NCBI GenBank assembly: GCA_946406115.1
Contig: OX291550.1
Coordinates: 24,404,722 to 24,468,721 of the forward strand
Origin: Apoda limacodes
Lineage: Eukaryota; Arthropoda; Insecta; Lepidoptera; Limacodidae
Length of the DNA: 64,000 nt
Direction: 5' to 3'
Shown: one piece after another, positions 8,901 to 21,283 of the stretch
Layout of the letters: each line of letters begins with the position of its first letter
Position numbering within the stretch: the stretch's first letter is position 1
The notes under the pieces: generated by a model
What the model was told of the DNA's origin: nothing
Seen by the model: the letters and a program-made list of their open reading frames with translations, nothing else
Databases searched by the model: none
Translations under genes and position numbers: made by a program

Positions 8901-11900
8901 ATTGGCAAAATTATCAACGCCAGGTGCATCCAAAACTATACAGCGGCCTCTACGCCAGAGTCATACCATCTCGTGGTTTGGCATGTCGTTGCGGCAAAGA
9001 CCAGGAGGCTCAAGAAGGCTGGGAATGTTTGCCCATTTGAGGATGTTATATAAGGCGTGGTGCCGCGAAAATCTACCCGCACATTTTACACAGTTAAGAA
9101 CATGGTTTTTTTTGACTAAACCAGAGAACTACAAATGCAAATGTGAGGCAAGGCTCTTGCGATTAAAGTATACCGATATATTATAGGAAAGGTATTGCAT
9201 GCCATCAAGGACCTGACTCAGGTTTGGAAATTGCTTTCAATCTTGTCCGTCCGTCCGTCCCTATTGCCTTAGTCTTAGTCCCTATTGATCAGTTTGTTAT
9301 AAAATCGTAAACAATTTTTGTTATACCATTCTCTTTGGCTTTTACGATTGTCCAGTTGATCGCAATTTATAGCATTCCAGGCTTGTAGTGCTCTGAAACG
9401 AAAGAAAGGAAAGGACACATCTCCTTGTAAAGGAAGAATGCCAGAGAAGAGTTCAACCACTCCATGCACTAAATTCAAAAAATTTGAAAGACGTAAGTCT
9501 TCAATACGACGGATACTAAACCCATCGTGACGAATTGGAAGAGCCGCTTCATACCAATGTTTATCATCAAGTTTAACTTTGCAAATAATTTCGTAATAGT
9601 ATGATAATATAATTGCGAAAGAGGTGTGTGCAGATAGAAATGTAGAATGTAGTTAAGCTAGCGTGTTTCTTTTGCAGGTAATGGAATAAGAAGTGGCATC
9701 AATTAAATTAGGTATACTAAGTTAAGTAAAGTTTTGCTTAACAATAACTTATGATCGTGGAACCAAAATATTGAGATCAGAAAAAAAATTGAAAGCTATG
9801 AGACAAAACTTCACTTTTATTTGTTATTATCTAATCATATACCGAGGTTAATTTAAGTGATAAAATTATTTTATGTTAATGAAACTAAAAATAAACGGTC
9901 CTGACGGATCTCGATGATGTGCACCAACTAGTGATAAAATGAGATGTTAATTAAAAAAGATTGCTGAGGTCAGAGTAAAATTGCCATAGAAATGGGAGAA
10001 AGGTTATCAGGCTCATTTTTTTTAACAAAAATCTAGCTGCATGAATAGCAGCTTCCCAACCCATAGTCGTACCAAAACTAAGTTGGTGGTCACCTGATTT
10101 TTAACAGCATGACAGCAACGAGTAGACGAAAAGTGGTACCAATAGCAATGGGTGTCACACTTATTGCCCCCCACCGTTTTTTTTTAGATAGTACACAGAG
10201 AAAAGCACCTTAGAGAAATGGGCAGATGTGTGGGATCACTTTTCCTTCAAGCAAAATGTTGCATGATTTGGTAAGAATTTTAAGAAGAATAGAAAAACAA
10301 ACAGATACTATGCCAAGGTCTGATATGAGCAAAAACATAATGCAATAAAATTTCCTCAATAGAAAGAAAAAATCAAAGAGTTATCTCTAGGTTTTGCCAA
10401 TTTTTGTTTTTTTTTTTTTATAACAGTACATACAATTTAGCTCAAATTTTACTTTGATATTGCTTAGTACAATACCTAGGATTGTTATTAGCACATTTTC
10501 AATACAAATATTAAAGGTATTCATATTTAATGCTTTTCGCACAAACTACGTTAAATGTCTGCCTTGTATGCAGAATTTGTCTGAATTTATGCACCTCTGA
10601 AGCAATAGCTAACAAAAATATTTTTGCATATATATATTAGTGTTCCTTTTAGTCTTATTGATGTGTAAAGCTAAACCTATGATTAAAAACTTAAAGTATT
10701 GCTTACCTCAAATTGTGGCAGGCTATTGTACCTTCATGGACCATGTCTGTCTGTCCTAATGTTCTCTAAGGGAACCCAAGGGAGCCCTAAATTGGAGCTT
10801 AAAAATGAGAGGACATAGAAATAGGATCTTACTTAATTAAAACAATGAATAAAAAGGTTAACTTCTCTTGTATTGTGTGGTTGTCTGAATGTTTCCTATC
10901 AATGGCACTTAATGACCTTTTTATATATTTCATATAACACAATGCAACTGCAAGGGTTTATTTAATTTTAAATCTAAAAAGGCAAAAACTTATGTATTTA
11001 CTTTTATCATATAACAACCACAGAGTGTTGCCACAAAACAAAAAAAGGCTATGTTAGTTAGTTATAGCTTTTGCCTGCCTGCGCTAAAGCCAGTTAATGG
11101 ATTGCAATTTCTACATCAAGTCCTTTATTATATTAAGAAACTGTGCTTAACAAGCTATTGTTTTTATAATTCTTAAACCTACACAGGGATTTACTTGTAC
11201 TGGCATTTAGACTTCTATCCAGTCACAAACCCAAAAGTAAACTATTACACACAATAAACCAAGCTACATCTCCTTTTTGCATTTACTGTTGAAAAGTAGA
11301 GGGTCATACCCTTTGGTATCAAAGTAAAAAAGCAGGATAGGTTTCAGACAGACAATATTGGACAAGTCTCTTGTTGGAAGGGATGTAAATGTGTTACTAA
11401 GACAGCCCTTATCAGATGATACTACAAAATAACTACTGTTCATATAGGAATGTTTGAACTAAAATGTATACCCCTGTAAAGCCCCAAGACCTACTATGCC
11501 AATAATCAGCAGAGTTGTAACTAAGGAGAGTGCAGGACTGGTGGCATTCCTAGTATGGCATTTACTAACATCTTTCCTGCTTACTGTCCTATCACAGAGA
11601 CAGAGACAGAGCTGTAACAAAAGAGTCAAAGAAAAGAAAAAACATATTAATGGTTTTTTAGTTAATCTCTTTTTTTCAGTATTAAGTTGGTTGGAACACC
11701 TTATGCAATTGTTTATATGTACATTTAAACTATCACAAATTTTTTGATGTTGCTAATGAGCCCCTTACTCAATTTTTTTACTACCAGTACAAACCCATTG
11801 CACTTGCATTGCATTGAAGTGCACTTCATTACATAGATTATTAGGATCTATAGAATCAAAAAAGTCAAATTCCCAATTGACTAGCTTTTCAAATGTTTGT

Positions 11901-13156
11901 TAATAGTGATTTGTTACTTACTATACTTACCTAAGTGTATTAATAGTTTTCCCTCGCTTATACTCCAGAAGCTATCAATGGCTTTGATTTTGTAGGGAAG
12001 AGAGTCTTTGATAATGAAGTCACCATTTCGACATGCCACACACACATCTCCACTATTGATAGTGACTTTGAGGTCTTTTGAAGATTTAACACTATTTGGA
12101 AGATTCACTATCACATCTGCAACATGAAATAAACTATGTACATGAAATGTTTAGTTAATTATATGCTATCTGTGGTCCCTGGTGTACCACAATATAAAGA
12201 TGACTCTCCAATAATGCATCTTCCATTTCTTTTGCACTCATGTCTTGCTGTACTTTAAATAACTACTTTGATGTATTGTACAGAGTACAAGCACACTTGT
12301 GGAAGTATTAAGATCCACATAGGAATGAGCATATGGATTAGAAGAAATGTTTTTTTTACATTAGTTATTTATTTTGCCTACTAGGCATCAGTCTTCCTGT
12401 GTCGCTGCTTTAAGTGAGGCATTTACAACCTGTGTTTAAGATCCTGATTTTATGTTTTGGAGTTTTTTCGTCAGCTTCAGGACCAAGTACTATTAAATTT
12501 TGGCAAAGAGCTATACTAAATCCAATTTCAAATACATACCAAGCTCCATGATAGTTTGCGACCAGCTGTATTTATCTCTCTCAGCACCATTATAAGATTC
12601 ACTATTTTTTTGTAAAGGTATTATGGGTGGTGTGTAGTCATCAAGATTTTTAGCTTGAGGGATGTCATCTTTAATTTTGATATCACTAACTTGTGAGTTG
12701 CTAGAACTGCTTTGTTCTAATTCTTTACTTTGAGCTGAACTCTCAATTTCATTACATTCGACAATTTGGTCATCGTCAGCTACAATTTCAACCTCTTGGG
12801 CAATCGTGGAGCACATAATTTCATTGTTCACATCATTAGAATTTCTTGTACAGTCTGGTTGTTTCCAATTTTTGGGATCGCAAGTTCGGAGTACTTTAAC
12901 CACAAGTTCTTCAGCGATGCCAGGAGGAAACCCCATGTTTTCATGTGGTTCCTTGGGTATGTAATAGAAATCAGTTCTGGAACAATTAATATCTAAACCA
13001 TTAAAATTTAAAAATGAGTAACAAATTTATTAATAGAAAAATGTCTTACCGCCTTCCTAAAAAGTTAAATATTGTAGAAAGGAAGCCTAAAATAGACTTT
13101 TCATTGACCAATATAGATGTAAGCATATCATCGTACTTTTCGTAATTATTTTCCAT
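5825..13156 (-). CDS. NUDCD3: NudC domain-containing protein 3 (five coding exons)
   Basis: The CDS is complement(join(5825..5980, 7928..8043, 11931..12116, 12540..12976, 13050..13156)), 1002 nt, 333 residues plus stop. Every junction is GT-AG and the phases close exactly. In vertebrates NUDCD3 is an HSP90 co-chaperone that stabilises dynein intermediate chain and KLHL proteins; an equivalent cytosolic role is inferred. The N-terminus ([20 protein letters not shown], then [20 protein letters not shown]) is the NudC-type helical region. A polar acidic linker (about 75-160) follows. The CS domain runs from YSWSQ (about 172) through [20 protein letters not shown] and [20 protein letters not shown] to the [10 protein letters not shown] motif. 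The tail ([22 protein letters not shown]) is the characteristic NUDCD3 end. The vertebrate protein is slightly longer (361 aa). Introns 3 and 4 are full of repeats and host a retroelement relic. Confidence 0.9.
6255..6338. repeat. 28-bp tandem repeat, three identical copies
   Basis: The unit starting aggagttttaaacctttt is repeated three times without a single difference in NUDCD3 intron 4, which implies recent expansion. Confidence 0.9.
6733..6864. repeat. Inverted repeat, 28-bp arms
   Basis: ggaccttgtttactagacaa..gatac at 6733-6760 is matched by its reverse complement at 6837-6864 with a single mismatch and a 76-bp loop. The size suggests a small MITE or hairpin in NUDCD3 intron 4. No ORF is present. 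Confidence 0.75.
7178..7350. repeat. Duplicated 60-bp segment joined to a dispersed repeat end
   Basis: Segments at 7178-7237 and 7262-7321 (tcagaaacct..cggcgtgtgcat..) are about 88% alike with an 84-bp period. They are followed by gcgcgagttcgactcgcact, the end of the dispersed family also present at 2980, 17150, 17900 and 60620. The copy lies on the minus strand. A (TA)n run follows at 7361-7380. Confidence 0.6.
7928..8043 (-). CDS. NUDCD3: NUDCD3 coding exon 4
   Basis: After 'ttttcacag' it reads (E)[38 protein letters not shown] and ends in phase 0 before gtatta. [14 protein letters not shown] is the conserved end of the NudC-type CS domain. Confidence 0.88.
8478..8560 (+). repeat. Fragment of the 'gcttttgcccgcggctt' dispersed repeat
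   Basis: ggggctccacccgccctaaa followed by tttggttatcagcgtggcat matches the heads of copies at 22528, 30614, 52376 and 63463. It lies in NUDCD3 intron 3. No gene was recognised in the surrounding 8560-9270, although an open frame of 102 codons (8878-9186, plus strand) is present and unassigned. Confidence 0.5.
9275..10205 (-). pseudogene. Degenerate reverse transcriptase of a retroelement (relic 2)
   Basis: Reading the minus strand, [18 protein letters not shown] (about 10150) and [20 protein letters not shown] (about 10080) are N-terminal RT pieces. They are followed by a damaged LDLSNAFN-like stretch. From about 9640, [40 protein letters not shown] and ..QREW form the C-terminal region seen in the same 'uncharacterized RT' group as the relic at 3205. 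The QGDPLG and YADD region between these is deleted. It sits in the same orientation inside NUDCD3 intron 3. Confidence 0.65.
10715..10900 (+). repeat. Dispersed repeat (copy 1; second at 35433-35640)
   Basis: The copies share tgtctgtcctaatgttctct, agggagccctaaatt, gagaggacat and a 'ggttaacttct..gtgtggt' end. No coding content was seen. The remainder of intron 3 up to 11930 shows no gene; its open frame at 11496-11747 has no recognisable content. Confidence 0.55.
11931..12116 (-). CDS. NUDCD3: NUDCD3 coding exon 3 (CS domain core)
   Basis: After 'gttgcag' it reads (D)[20 protein letters not shown] to [14 protein letters not shown] and ends with one G before gtaagt. It forms most of the beta-sandwich of the CS domain. 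Confidence 0.88.
12540..12976 (-). CDS. NUDCD3: NUDCD3 coding exon 2
   Basis: It starts after 'gttccag' by completing Arg and reading [20 protein letters not shown]. It contains the low-complexity acidic/serine linker and ends in [10 protein letters not shown] plus one G before gtatgt. It carries the start of the CS domain. Confidence 0.88.
13050..13156 (-). CDS. NUDCD3: NUDCD3 coding exon 1
   Basis: It encodes residues 1-35 plus two bases of an arginine codon, starting [10 protein letters not shown] at 13156 and ending AGGCG before gtaaga. An upstream in-frame ATG (13243) would add 29 residues that match nothing in the family, so the internal ATG is preferred. Confidence 0.85.
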
Positions 13157-13920
13157 CTTTTCTATTTCAGTAATTTGATAGATAGATCTAACACAAATGT
13201 TTGTTGTGTACACAATTTGACAATGACATAAATAGGGTATCAAAAAAATATTTTAATCGAACAAAAATATATAGTAATCGATTAAAACGTATTATAGTTA
13301 TCATAAAACCTTTGTTTATATTTGTGTTAGTAACCTAAGTTTCATTTATTTAAGATCTAAAATACAAAAAGTGCATTTTTTGTATTTCCAAAATTTAAAA
13401 ACACACGAACCTTTATTACAATCTACTTGTGTTTTCTCATTACCCACAGCTTTTTACAAACGTGCGCATGATTGCGATTTGGAAACTACCTTCCATAATT
13501 TCTAATTAACAACAATAGACTACCACAAATAGACATGATTTGCAACATCAATATAAGATATGTCCGCGACCAAAATTTTGTCACTACCTAGGAATGCATT
13601 GCTCTGTTTCTAAGTTAGCGTACGTTGTCTTTCTCGTCACTGGTTCGGAATGTCAGTGTGAGTCCTACTAGCTTATTTCGATGTAAACAATTTTCGGTGG
13701 GGTGACAGTATGGAACGGGAATATCTTGTCGTTCATATCAATGGTTTGCAATATTTCGCACAGAGCTAAGGTCTTAAGTACAATATTGCAAATGAAATAT
13801 CAAAAGTCCCCACCGATAAAAGGAACAAATCAAAATCGAAGATAAAGTTATTAAATGAGATAGTTTTCATACAGTGAGATGGCAATGAGGAGCAAACATA
13901 ACTTTTTATTGAGACTTTAA
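13157..13920. other. Upstream region of NUDCD3, no gene seen
   Basis: The stretch lies between the NUDCD3 start and the hAT relic. It must hold the NUDCD3 promoter and 5' UTR, but no TATA box or convincing initiator could be fixed. The block at about 13560-13760 is less AT-rich than its surroundings. Confidence 0.3.
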
Positions 13921-13924
13921 CTAA

Positions 13925-15670
13925 GGTATGGGCAACAACCGGCCCGCTGTAAGATATGATCCGGGCCGAGAGACATTTTGAAAAAGCCAATTGAAAAAAT
14001 ATTACATTAAGTACTGATACTCACGGGAGTTTTAGTGAGGCGGCAAACTTTTGTTTATCGACACTCTTTGTTAATCGCCGCCACTCGGCTTGCTCTATCA
14101 AATTCTTTGAGGTTTGCCGCCTCACGGGCGACACATCAAAAGATTTATTTCTTCTCAATTATTCTAAACTAGTTTATGCCAGATTATTCCTTCATTCTAT
14201 TTGAGCTACCGAGGTGATAACTTGGACAAGCGATATCCTAGCGAACTGCTATCAAGTTGACGCTTTGTGACTTTGTGTGCATCTTGAGTGGTTACTAACT
14301 ATAGTTTGTTATAAAGTTTATTGAACGAAAAGTAAGGAAAAATGATGTCTGGTGAAAAGAAACGAAAAATAGATACAGAGGGTCGCCAGTTTCAAGACAA
14401 ATGGACTGAAGAATTCTTTTTATCTTGCACAAGGGTAAGCCTATTTGTTTGCTATGTAATGAATCCATTTCAGTAATGAAAGAATTCAATATAAAGAGGC
14501 ATTACTCAACTAAGCACGCTACGCTGCACTCACTGACAGGACAATTAAGAACAGACAGAAAATCCAGAAGCTTACCGCAAATTTGGAAAAACAGCAACAA
14601 ATGTTTTATAAACATAGAACACAACTTGATAATGTTGTGAAAGCTAGTTTTATAGTTAGCTCAAAACAAGTAAAGGCATTAAAACCATTTGCCGAAGGAG
14701 AATTTAGCAAGGAGTGTATGTAAGTAAGTTTGCGGTTTTTTGTGTCCTGAAAAAAAAAATTAATTTGAAAAAAATAGTTTGTCAAGACGAACTGTTGTTT
14801 GACGTATATAAATTATGGCTAATGATATAAAAACAACATTGACTGACCGTATGGCTGGTTTTGAATCATTTTCCATAACATTAGACGAGAGCACTGATTT
14901 TTCTGACACACCTAAACTGGCTATATTTATTCGAGGTGTCGATAAGGAGTTCACTGTTACTGAGGAATTGCTTGCTTTACAGACGCTAAAAGGAACTACT
15001 ACAGGAGAGGATATTTTTATTGAAGTTCAAAAGGTATTTACAAGTTTTGGCTTGCCATGGTCAAAATTAATTGGAGTATGCACTGATGGTGCACCTTCTA
15101 TGGTTGGCTTACGTTAAGCATGAAAAAGCAATAGAATTAAATGTGCAAAAAGATGATTTGATAGTCCTTCATTGCATTATCTACCAACAGAACTTGTGTT
15201 CTAAGTCCATTCGACTCCAGAATGTTATGAATGTGGTAGTAAAAACCATCATCTTTATTCGATCCCGAGGGCTTATCCATCGTCAGTTCAAGGCGTTTTT
15301 GGATGAAATATCTGCTGAATATAACGACGTAACATATAATTGTGAAGTCAGATGGCTGAGCAAAAGAAAAATGTTGAAACGGTTTCACGAGCTTAGAAAT
15401 GAGATAGCAGACTTTATGAAAATATAAGATATACCACTATCTGAATTAAGTGACCCAAAATGGATATGTGACTTAGCATTTCTGTTCGATCTTACAGGCT
15501 ATTTGAATGATTTAAATTTGAAACTTTAAAAACAAGGACAGTTAGAAAATTATTTGTACAGCCATTTGAAAGCGTTTCAGATCAAACTACGCTCGGGGGA
15601 GGCACAGATGCTGTCTGGTAACAGTTACCATTTCAACACGCTCTCTGCGTTTGCGTTTGTTGTCAATGAG
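13925..15670 (+). pseudogene. hAT-family transposase relic (GTF2IRD2/ZBED-like)
   Basis: The start ATG is at 14342 (MMSGEKKRKIDTEGRQFQDK). A frameshift near 14430 leads into HKGKPICLLCNESISVMKEF NIKRHYSTKH, a zinc finger with CxxC and HxxxxH. Further frames give KALKPFAEGEFSKECM. The RNase H-like domain is 14815-15117 (FESFSITLDESTDFSDTPKL .. GVCTDGAPSMVG), in which the DES and CTDGAPSM motifs hold two catalytic aspartates. It continues after a frameshift in 15118-15540 (..VTYNCEVRWLSKRKMLKR FH..). The glutamate-bearing C-terminal hATC dimerisation domain is missing beyond about 15670. The sequence 'ccggcccgctg..gatccgggccg' at 13935-13970 resembles 5' ends of such elements. Several frameshifts make it inactive. 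Confidence 0.8.
14035..14125. repeat. 14-bp perfect inverted repeat upstream of the hAT ORF
   Basis: gtgaggcggcaaac (14035-14048) and gtttgccgcctcac (14112-14125) are perfect reverse complements with a 63-bp loop. They could be a subterminal repeat of the hAT element or a small insertion. Confidence 0.8.
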
Positions 15671-15699
15671 ACCTTTTAACATAATATAAAATTTGAATG

Positions 15700-16060
15700 G
15701 ACTATAAATCTTTGAAGCGTAATTTTAACCAAATGTTGGGTGGATGCATTGGCATACCAGGTTGACCCTTTTGAACCCATCGTCGTAGCCTATGGACATT
15801 TGCAACACCAGAAATAATATTTTCGCGTTGCTGGTAGTTTGAAATCAAATAAAAAAACTCACTTTGAGAAGAACTACTGTAGTCATGAGGCAGGGTAGGT
15901 TCCACAACCTAAGCCTGTGCGGAAAGAAATACCTCTGAAAACAACTACACAGTGGGTTACCTTTTAGGTTATTAGGTATGAGGATGAACTCCCTGCAGAT
16001 GGCGAGCGGTGCGATGGTAGTAATTAGTGGTGGGTATAATTTCATATAGTTATTGAATAT
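15700..16060 (-). pseudogene. Probable LINE 3' end fragment
   Basis: Minus-strand frames read FQRYFFPHRLRLWNLP, then FFYLISNYQQRENIISGVAN VHRLRRW. This resembles the C-terminal 'R-F-x-x-R..LWN-LP .. F' tail of non-LTR retrotransposon ORF2, with a frameshift near 15900. Family uncertain. Confidence 0.4.
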
Positions 16061-16599
16061 CATTTTTTTTTATGTCTACATATATCATGTCATTTATACT
16101 ATAACAAGCGGAGTAGCTCACATACTTCATTTTATAAAATACGATTAGTAAATCACCTGTGGAAAAATATATTCCTATGGGAACTGTCAACCGGGATAAA
16201 GTCTCCGTCTGTCCACCAGCATTCCCTGTGCTAAAATGATATCAATTGGATGGTTCATGATGACACTAAGGAAGGGGATCCCAGTGCGGATTCGAACGTG
16301 CTGCTGACTGCTGACAGACCAAGTAGTAAAAGCGTTATGGGCATCCTAGGAATAAAACAAAAAACAAACAGACTTTCTCATATATAGATAAACAAGAATA
16401 ATGTGATTCAAGTAAAACTTAAAAATAAAACTAAAGAAACAATTTCATTATTTTCCTATAATAATCGTGTTTCCATTTAATCGATTTATTCAAAAAATAC
16501 AACTCTATCAATCCAGAGTGTTGCTACTGCATAAAAACATTAAAACGTACTGAAATGTTACCACATATTTTAGTTTACTACAACCGGTTTTTAATTTGC

Positions 16600-16915
16600 A
16601 TTCCCGCCACTTGGAGGTGTTTATTTCGCTTTCGAAAGTTTCACATCCGTGAACGGCGCAAGAGGCAGTCAGCGAAGTAGGTAGTAGCAAAGTCGAGTCG
16701 AGAAGTGTCGTGCGCGAACGGTACGCTGTTGCATAGCAGGCGATGACCGCATTCATATGAGTTTTTACAATATTGTGAGTGTGCTGCCGTTTACCCTGCT
16801 CCGCTAAGTGCTTACGAAAATGCTTTTTAGGTGAAAGACTTAAAATTTTCAAGTGTTGTGTTTGTGAATATTTCTGATATCTTTGTCTTTCTACTGTCTT
16901 TCAAAACTAGTTATA
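16600..16915 (+). promoter_or_regulatory. Likely 5' region of the claudin-like gene
   Basis: A less AT-rich block (16600-16800) precedes the first coding exon. Pyrimidine-rich 'ctgtctttcaaaactag' ends just before the ATG and could be an acceptor for a 5' UTR intron. No TATA box was seen. The minus-strand open frame here (114 codons, 16508-16852) has no recognisable content. Confidence 0.3.
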
Positions 16916-17041
16916 ATGCCTTGCTCAGCAGTAACTTTGTCTATAGCGACTATTACAGCAATAATAGCTGCAGCTCTCATGGCAATTGCATTTTCAACCG
17001 ACAACTGGCTGTATATTGAAGTAAAGCGGAGTAATATTCAG
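16916..17041 (+). CDS. Claudin-like gene, coding exon 1
   Basis: The exon has 42 codons, phase 0 at the 3' side and donor gtaaga. It includes the N-terminal transmembrane segment and the NWL motif at the start of loop 1. The ATG context is ttataATGc, which is moderate. Confidence 0.6.
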
Positions 17042-20000
17042 GTAAGATTTTTTATTTTATTTTACGTAAATATTTATGCGTGAAATATATTTTTCTAAAG
17101 TAACGGACATCCAATCTAGGTCCAAAGACTAATGAATGACATTTACAATAAAAAAAATAGGCCAAGTGTTTGTCGGACTCGTGCATGGAGGGTTCCGTAC
17201 CATTATCTATAAAAAGAGCAAAACAAAACACGTTTGATGTTTGGGAGCCCCCCTTGAATATTTGTTGTATTTTAATTTAATTATTTATTTTTAAAGTGAA
17301 TATATAACTAAATATTCTGTGAATATTTCAAGCATTTACCTGTTGCCGTTATCAATATCGAGCAAAAGCTAGCAAAAAAATCACGTTTGTTGTATGGGAG
17401 CCCCCTTCTTCTTTTTTTCTGTTCTGTTCTCTAAAAGTATTTGTTTTTTAGTAGGTATTTGTTTATAGCGGCAACAGAGATACATCTTCTGTGAAAATTT
17501 CAACTATCACGGTTCATGAGATACAGCCTGGTGAAATACGGACGGACGGATGGACAGCGGAGTCTTAGTAATAGAGTCCCGTATTTTACATCCCATAAAA
17601 TATATGGACTGAGGTGACATTGTTTTTATAATATTTTAGTAAATATCATAATTATTCATATAATTAATAGAAATTTTGAAAGTTTTTTGCTAATTTAGTA
17701 CAACATTAATATTAGCGCAGGGAGTCGCAGGGTAGAAACTGGCAAATAGTAACAATTGTGATGATGGTTTGTTTAAGGTAAAATTCTCTAAAACGCAAGC
17801 GGAGCATATCTACCAGGATAATTATTACAGGGTAGAAACTGGCGGAACGAGTAAAATGTTTATTAGTGATTCGTAAAGAAAAGTGCTATTATTTAAGTGC
17901 AAAAATCGGTCAAGTGTGAGTGGGACTCCCGCACCGGTGTTCCCGTACCACGTTTTTAGTACCTACTCAAGTATTGGCTGGCTTACTATAATAATAACAT
18001 CGAAATCGATTCTACAATTTACAGAGAAAATATAAAAAAAATATTTTTCTTGTATGGAGCCTTTTAATTTCTGTATTTTTTATATTCTGTGAAAATTTCC
18101 GGCTTCTTTCTTCTTCGGTCCTAACGGAAGCCCATTAAAGTTCATATGGACAGGCAGATAGACAGACCAACTGCGTAGGCTTAGTAACAGGGTTCCGTTA
18201 ACACCATTTGGGCCGCTCCGGAACCCTGTTTATCCATATAGATGGTGTAAAAACGCACTCCATGCTCAATGTTAGATGATAGAAGAGCGGGACTGCTATT
18301 GTTTGTTTGTACTTCTCCCGCGCACACACCCATTTCATATAAGAGATAAGAAAATGACGTCTGATAACATATTATCTTAGCTGCATGCTGATATTTTACG
18401 AAAGTAAGTTTTTAAATTTGAGAAAGTTTTATGTCACAGAATAGTAGCTATTCTGAATAGAATGAATCTTAAATAGATTTGTATTTTGTAGGAATAGGCT
18501 GCGCGAACTAAGTAGATATCGCATGCAGGTAATAAATTTATTTATTTTCTTATTCCATGGCAATCATAGGTACTACTTATAAATAAAAGACCAAGTGTGA
18601 TAGTGTCGCTTTGAGGCCCTAGTCTTAGATGAGTGTATGGTCGACAATGGTCGTCTACCCTTGTAACTTTGTCATAGAGAAACAACATAGCTATTTACGT
18701 ATAGCTGTGGTAGGTACCTACATATATAAGTTTATTATTCCAAAACAACAGATATCTAACTATAAGTATGTAAGACAGCGAGGAAAAGTCTTTCCTTTCC
18801 CGCCACCCAAATACCCAAAAGTGCCCAAACACCGGTTTTTATAAAGAAATACATACAAAAATTACTGAAATATAAAAGTCACCGGAGTAATCTCACAGAA
18901 ACAGCCTCCGTGTATCGCATATTTTACGTCGACTAAAACACATTTGACTCCATTTTAGATTTGTTTTTTTTCCAAGGAAGTCAGTGGATAGTAACTATCG
19001 GTAGGCAGTTAATATCAAAACTTTTTAACGAAAAAAAAACAACCGACTACAAAAAGATGCATTGAAAAGGCAAAAATAATTACTTATTGCCAAAAATCTA
19101 TTCTGTATCACAGTTTGAAGTAATTATAGTGTCTATACACCTAACAGTTTATGATTAGGGTTTCCATAAATATAAGGAACTGATACGGGACGTTTGAGGT
19201 CATATCTCACGAGATTAGCAATGAGTCTCAAAGAATTATTATTTTCGTGCCATTTAATGCTAGTTTTTCATTAAATTTTACGAATTGCGATAATCTATTG
19301 CTGCAAACGCGTATTTTGTCGTAAAACGGGACAAAATAGCAAAACGGGACAAGGTTCTTAAATAGGGTGACTCTCCCGTATATACGGGACGTGTGGCAAC
19401 CCTGTTTATAACACACTTCACTTGCATGACGCCAACTTTAATCGGTAATTCAGATCAGATTTTCGGCAATAATTAATTATTTTAACCTTTTTAGTGCATG
19501 TTTTTGAAGCTGGTTGTTTTTATTTGTAAAAAAAGTTTTAATTTTTTGCTTTTGAGTGACTAATTTATTTATTTTTTTCGTAAACTTAAAACTACTTGTA
19601 TCAAAAATTAATAAAATTATTAACATAAAAGGCGCGTTTCACAAGTTCCAAATTAACATAAATTTTTTTTTTCTCCAAAAGTTTAAGTGTTAACTCCACT
19701 TTATTAATGTCAGACGTACTCTTTCGAATAAAAAAATGAATTTTTGAAATCGGTTCACAATTGTAGGAGAAATCGTCGGACATACATAAAAAAAAAAATT
19801 TACCCGCCGAACATACAACTTGCCTTCTTTCCTTAAAAATAAGGAAAGTATCGGTTGAAGCTATAGCCCGCAATTTACGGCGCAAATCTACAGACTGAAT
19901 TATACTGTTGTGACGGACAAGGTTTCACACTAATCTACATTGGTCTAAATTGACATCATTTACTAAAAACAAATAGTTAGCACATGCACTAATGTGTGTT

Positions 20001-21245
20001 TTCCTATGGAGCTATAGAGAGTTATGTATATACAATGAAACGTATGTAATATACGTACGTTCAAAAAGCCTCTCACCTCTATATCTGAATAAACGAACTC
20101 TATTACTGCGTAGTAGTTATAAAAGCTTAGTGGCTGGACTCTTATCTCTAAGATAAAAACTTGGTTATGGTGTAACGGGGTGCTTTTGCGGGACCAAGAA
20201 TTAAAGAAAGGCCTTTTTCACGTTGGTATTGGTTATTTTCTAACGTTTTTTTGCGTCACAAGTTACTTGTCGTTTGAAAAGAACCGTGCCGGTATGGGCT
20301 TAGTAAATGAAGCAGGTAGTTTATTTTTTGTGGGTTTTTGAGGTTGGGTATGGATGGATTTAAGGGTTCGGATCGGATGGCAGACGTAGTACTGTGGTAC
20401 ATCGTGGAACCGTAGCAAAGATAATAGTGACTCTTGACTTGAGTTGGAAAAAAAACTGAATACTACAATATTTGAAGTCAGTCACAAAATTCACTCATTA
20501 GAGTAGGTTTTTCAAGAACACTTTTGAATCGTGAAAACTATTAAGTACGCCTATGCTCATTTGTTCTAAATAATTTCTAACGTAAGTCAAGCTTTAAAAA
20601 CTCTTCATATTTTACCTATTCAAGCCAGGTGCAAAAATACTCTTTCAAAGCCCTTTTGTTTTTATTCAAATTAGGTTTTTACATACACTTGTGAATCGTT
20701 AAAGTTATTAAATACTATATCTTAATTCTTAAATTAAATTAATTTAATTAATTAAATCCGGTTCAGAATGTAGATTTCTAACAGAAAGAATATATAATAT
20801 ATGTACCTACATAATACAAACATATTTTGAAAATTTGCAAAAGTTTTGGGACTACAGTATTGTTGTAACATAGAATTTTAATCCTTATAAACTCACTGCC
20901 TTTTAAATAGATATCCATATAGATGTGCAATTAATTTTTTCAAAAAAATGTCTATATATATTGGTTTACATTGTAATGCGCTGCATAAACCCTAATGTCC
21001 TAGCAATTCCTTCATAAGCGACGAAATTACGTAGGTATCAAAACTGTATGATTAAGTACAAGTATATATGTATGTTATTATTTGTTTATATATCATGAAT
21101 TATATATTTATTTAACACATATTTATATATTTAACTATATAATAATTTAATATAAACTAGTTTTCCTGGCAGACGTTAAAATAATTAAAAAAATTGTTTT
21201 GATGTTTTAATAATTAAAGATCCAAATACTTACATACTTTTGTTT

Positions 21246-21283
<38 letters not shown>

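Noticed and set aside
8878..9186. 102-codon frame in NUDCD3 intron 3
   Set aside because: No domain or splice context. It is adjacent to repeats and probably transposon-derived, but no family could be named, so it is not called as a gene.
16508..16852. 114-codon minus-strand frame upstream of the claudin-like exon
   Set aside because: No recognisable domain, and it overlaps the probable promoter/5' UTR. Its length is plausible by chance in this less AT-rich stretch.
21240..21282. Telomere- or centromere-type repeat
   Set aside because: It is a plain (TA)n microsatellite. No TTAGG arrays, the insect telomere repeat, were seen anywhere.
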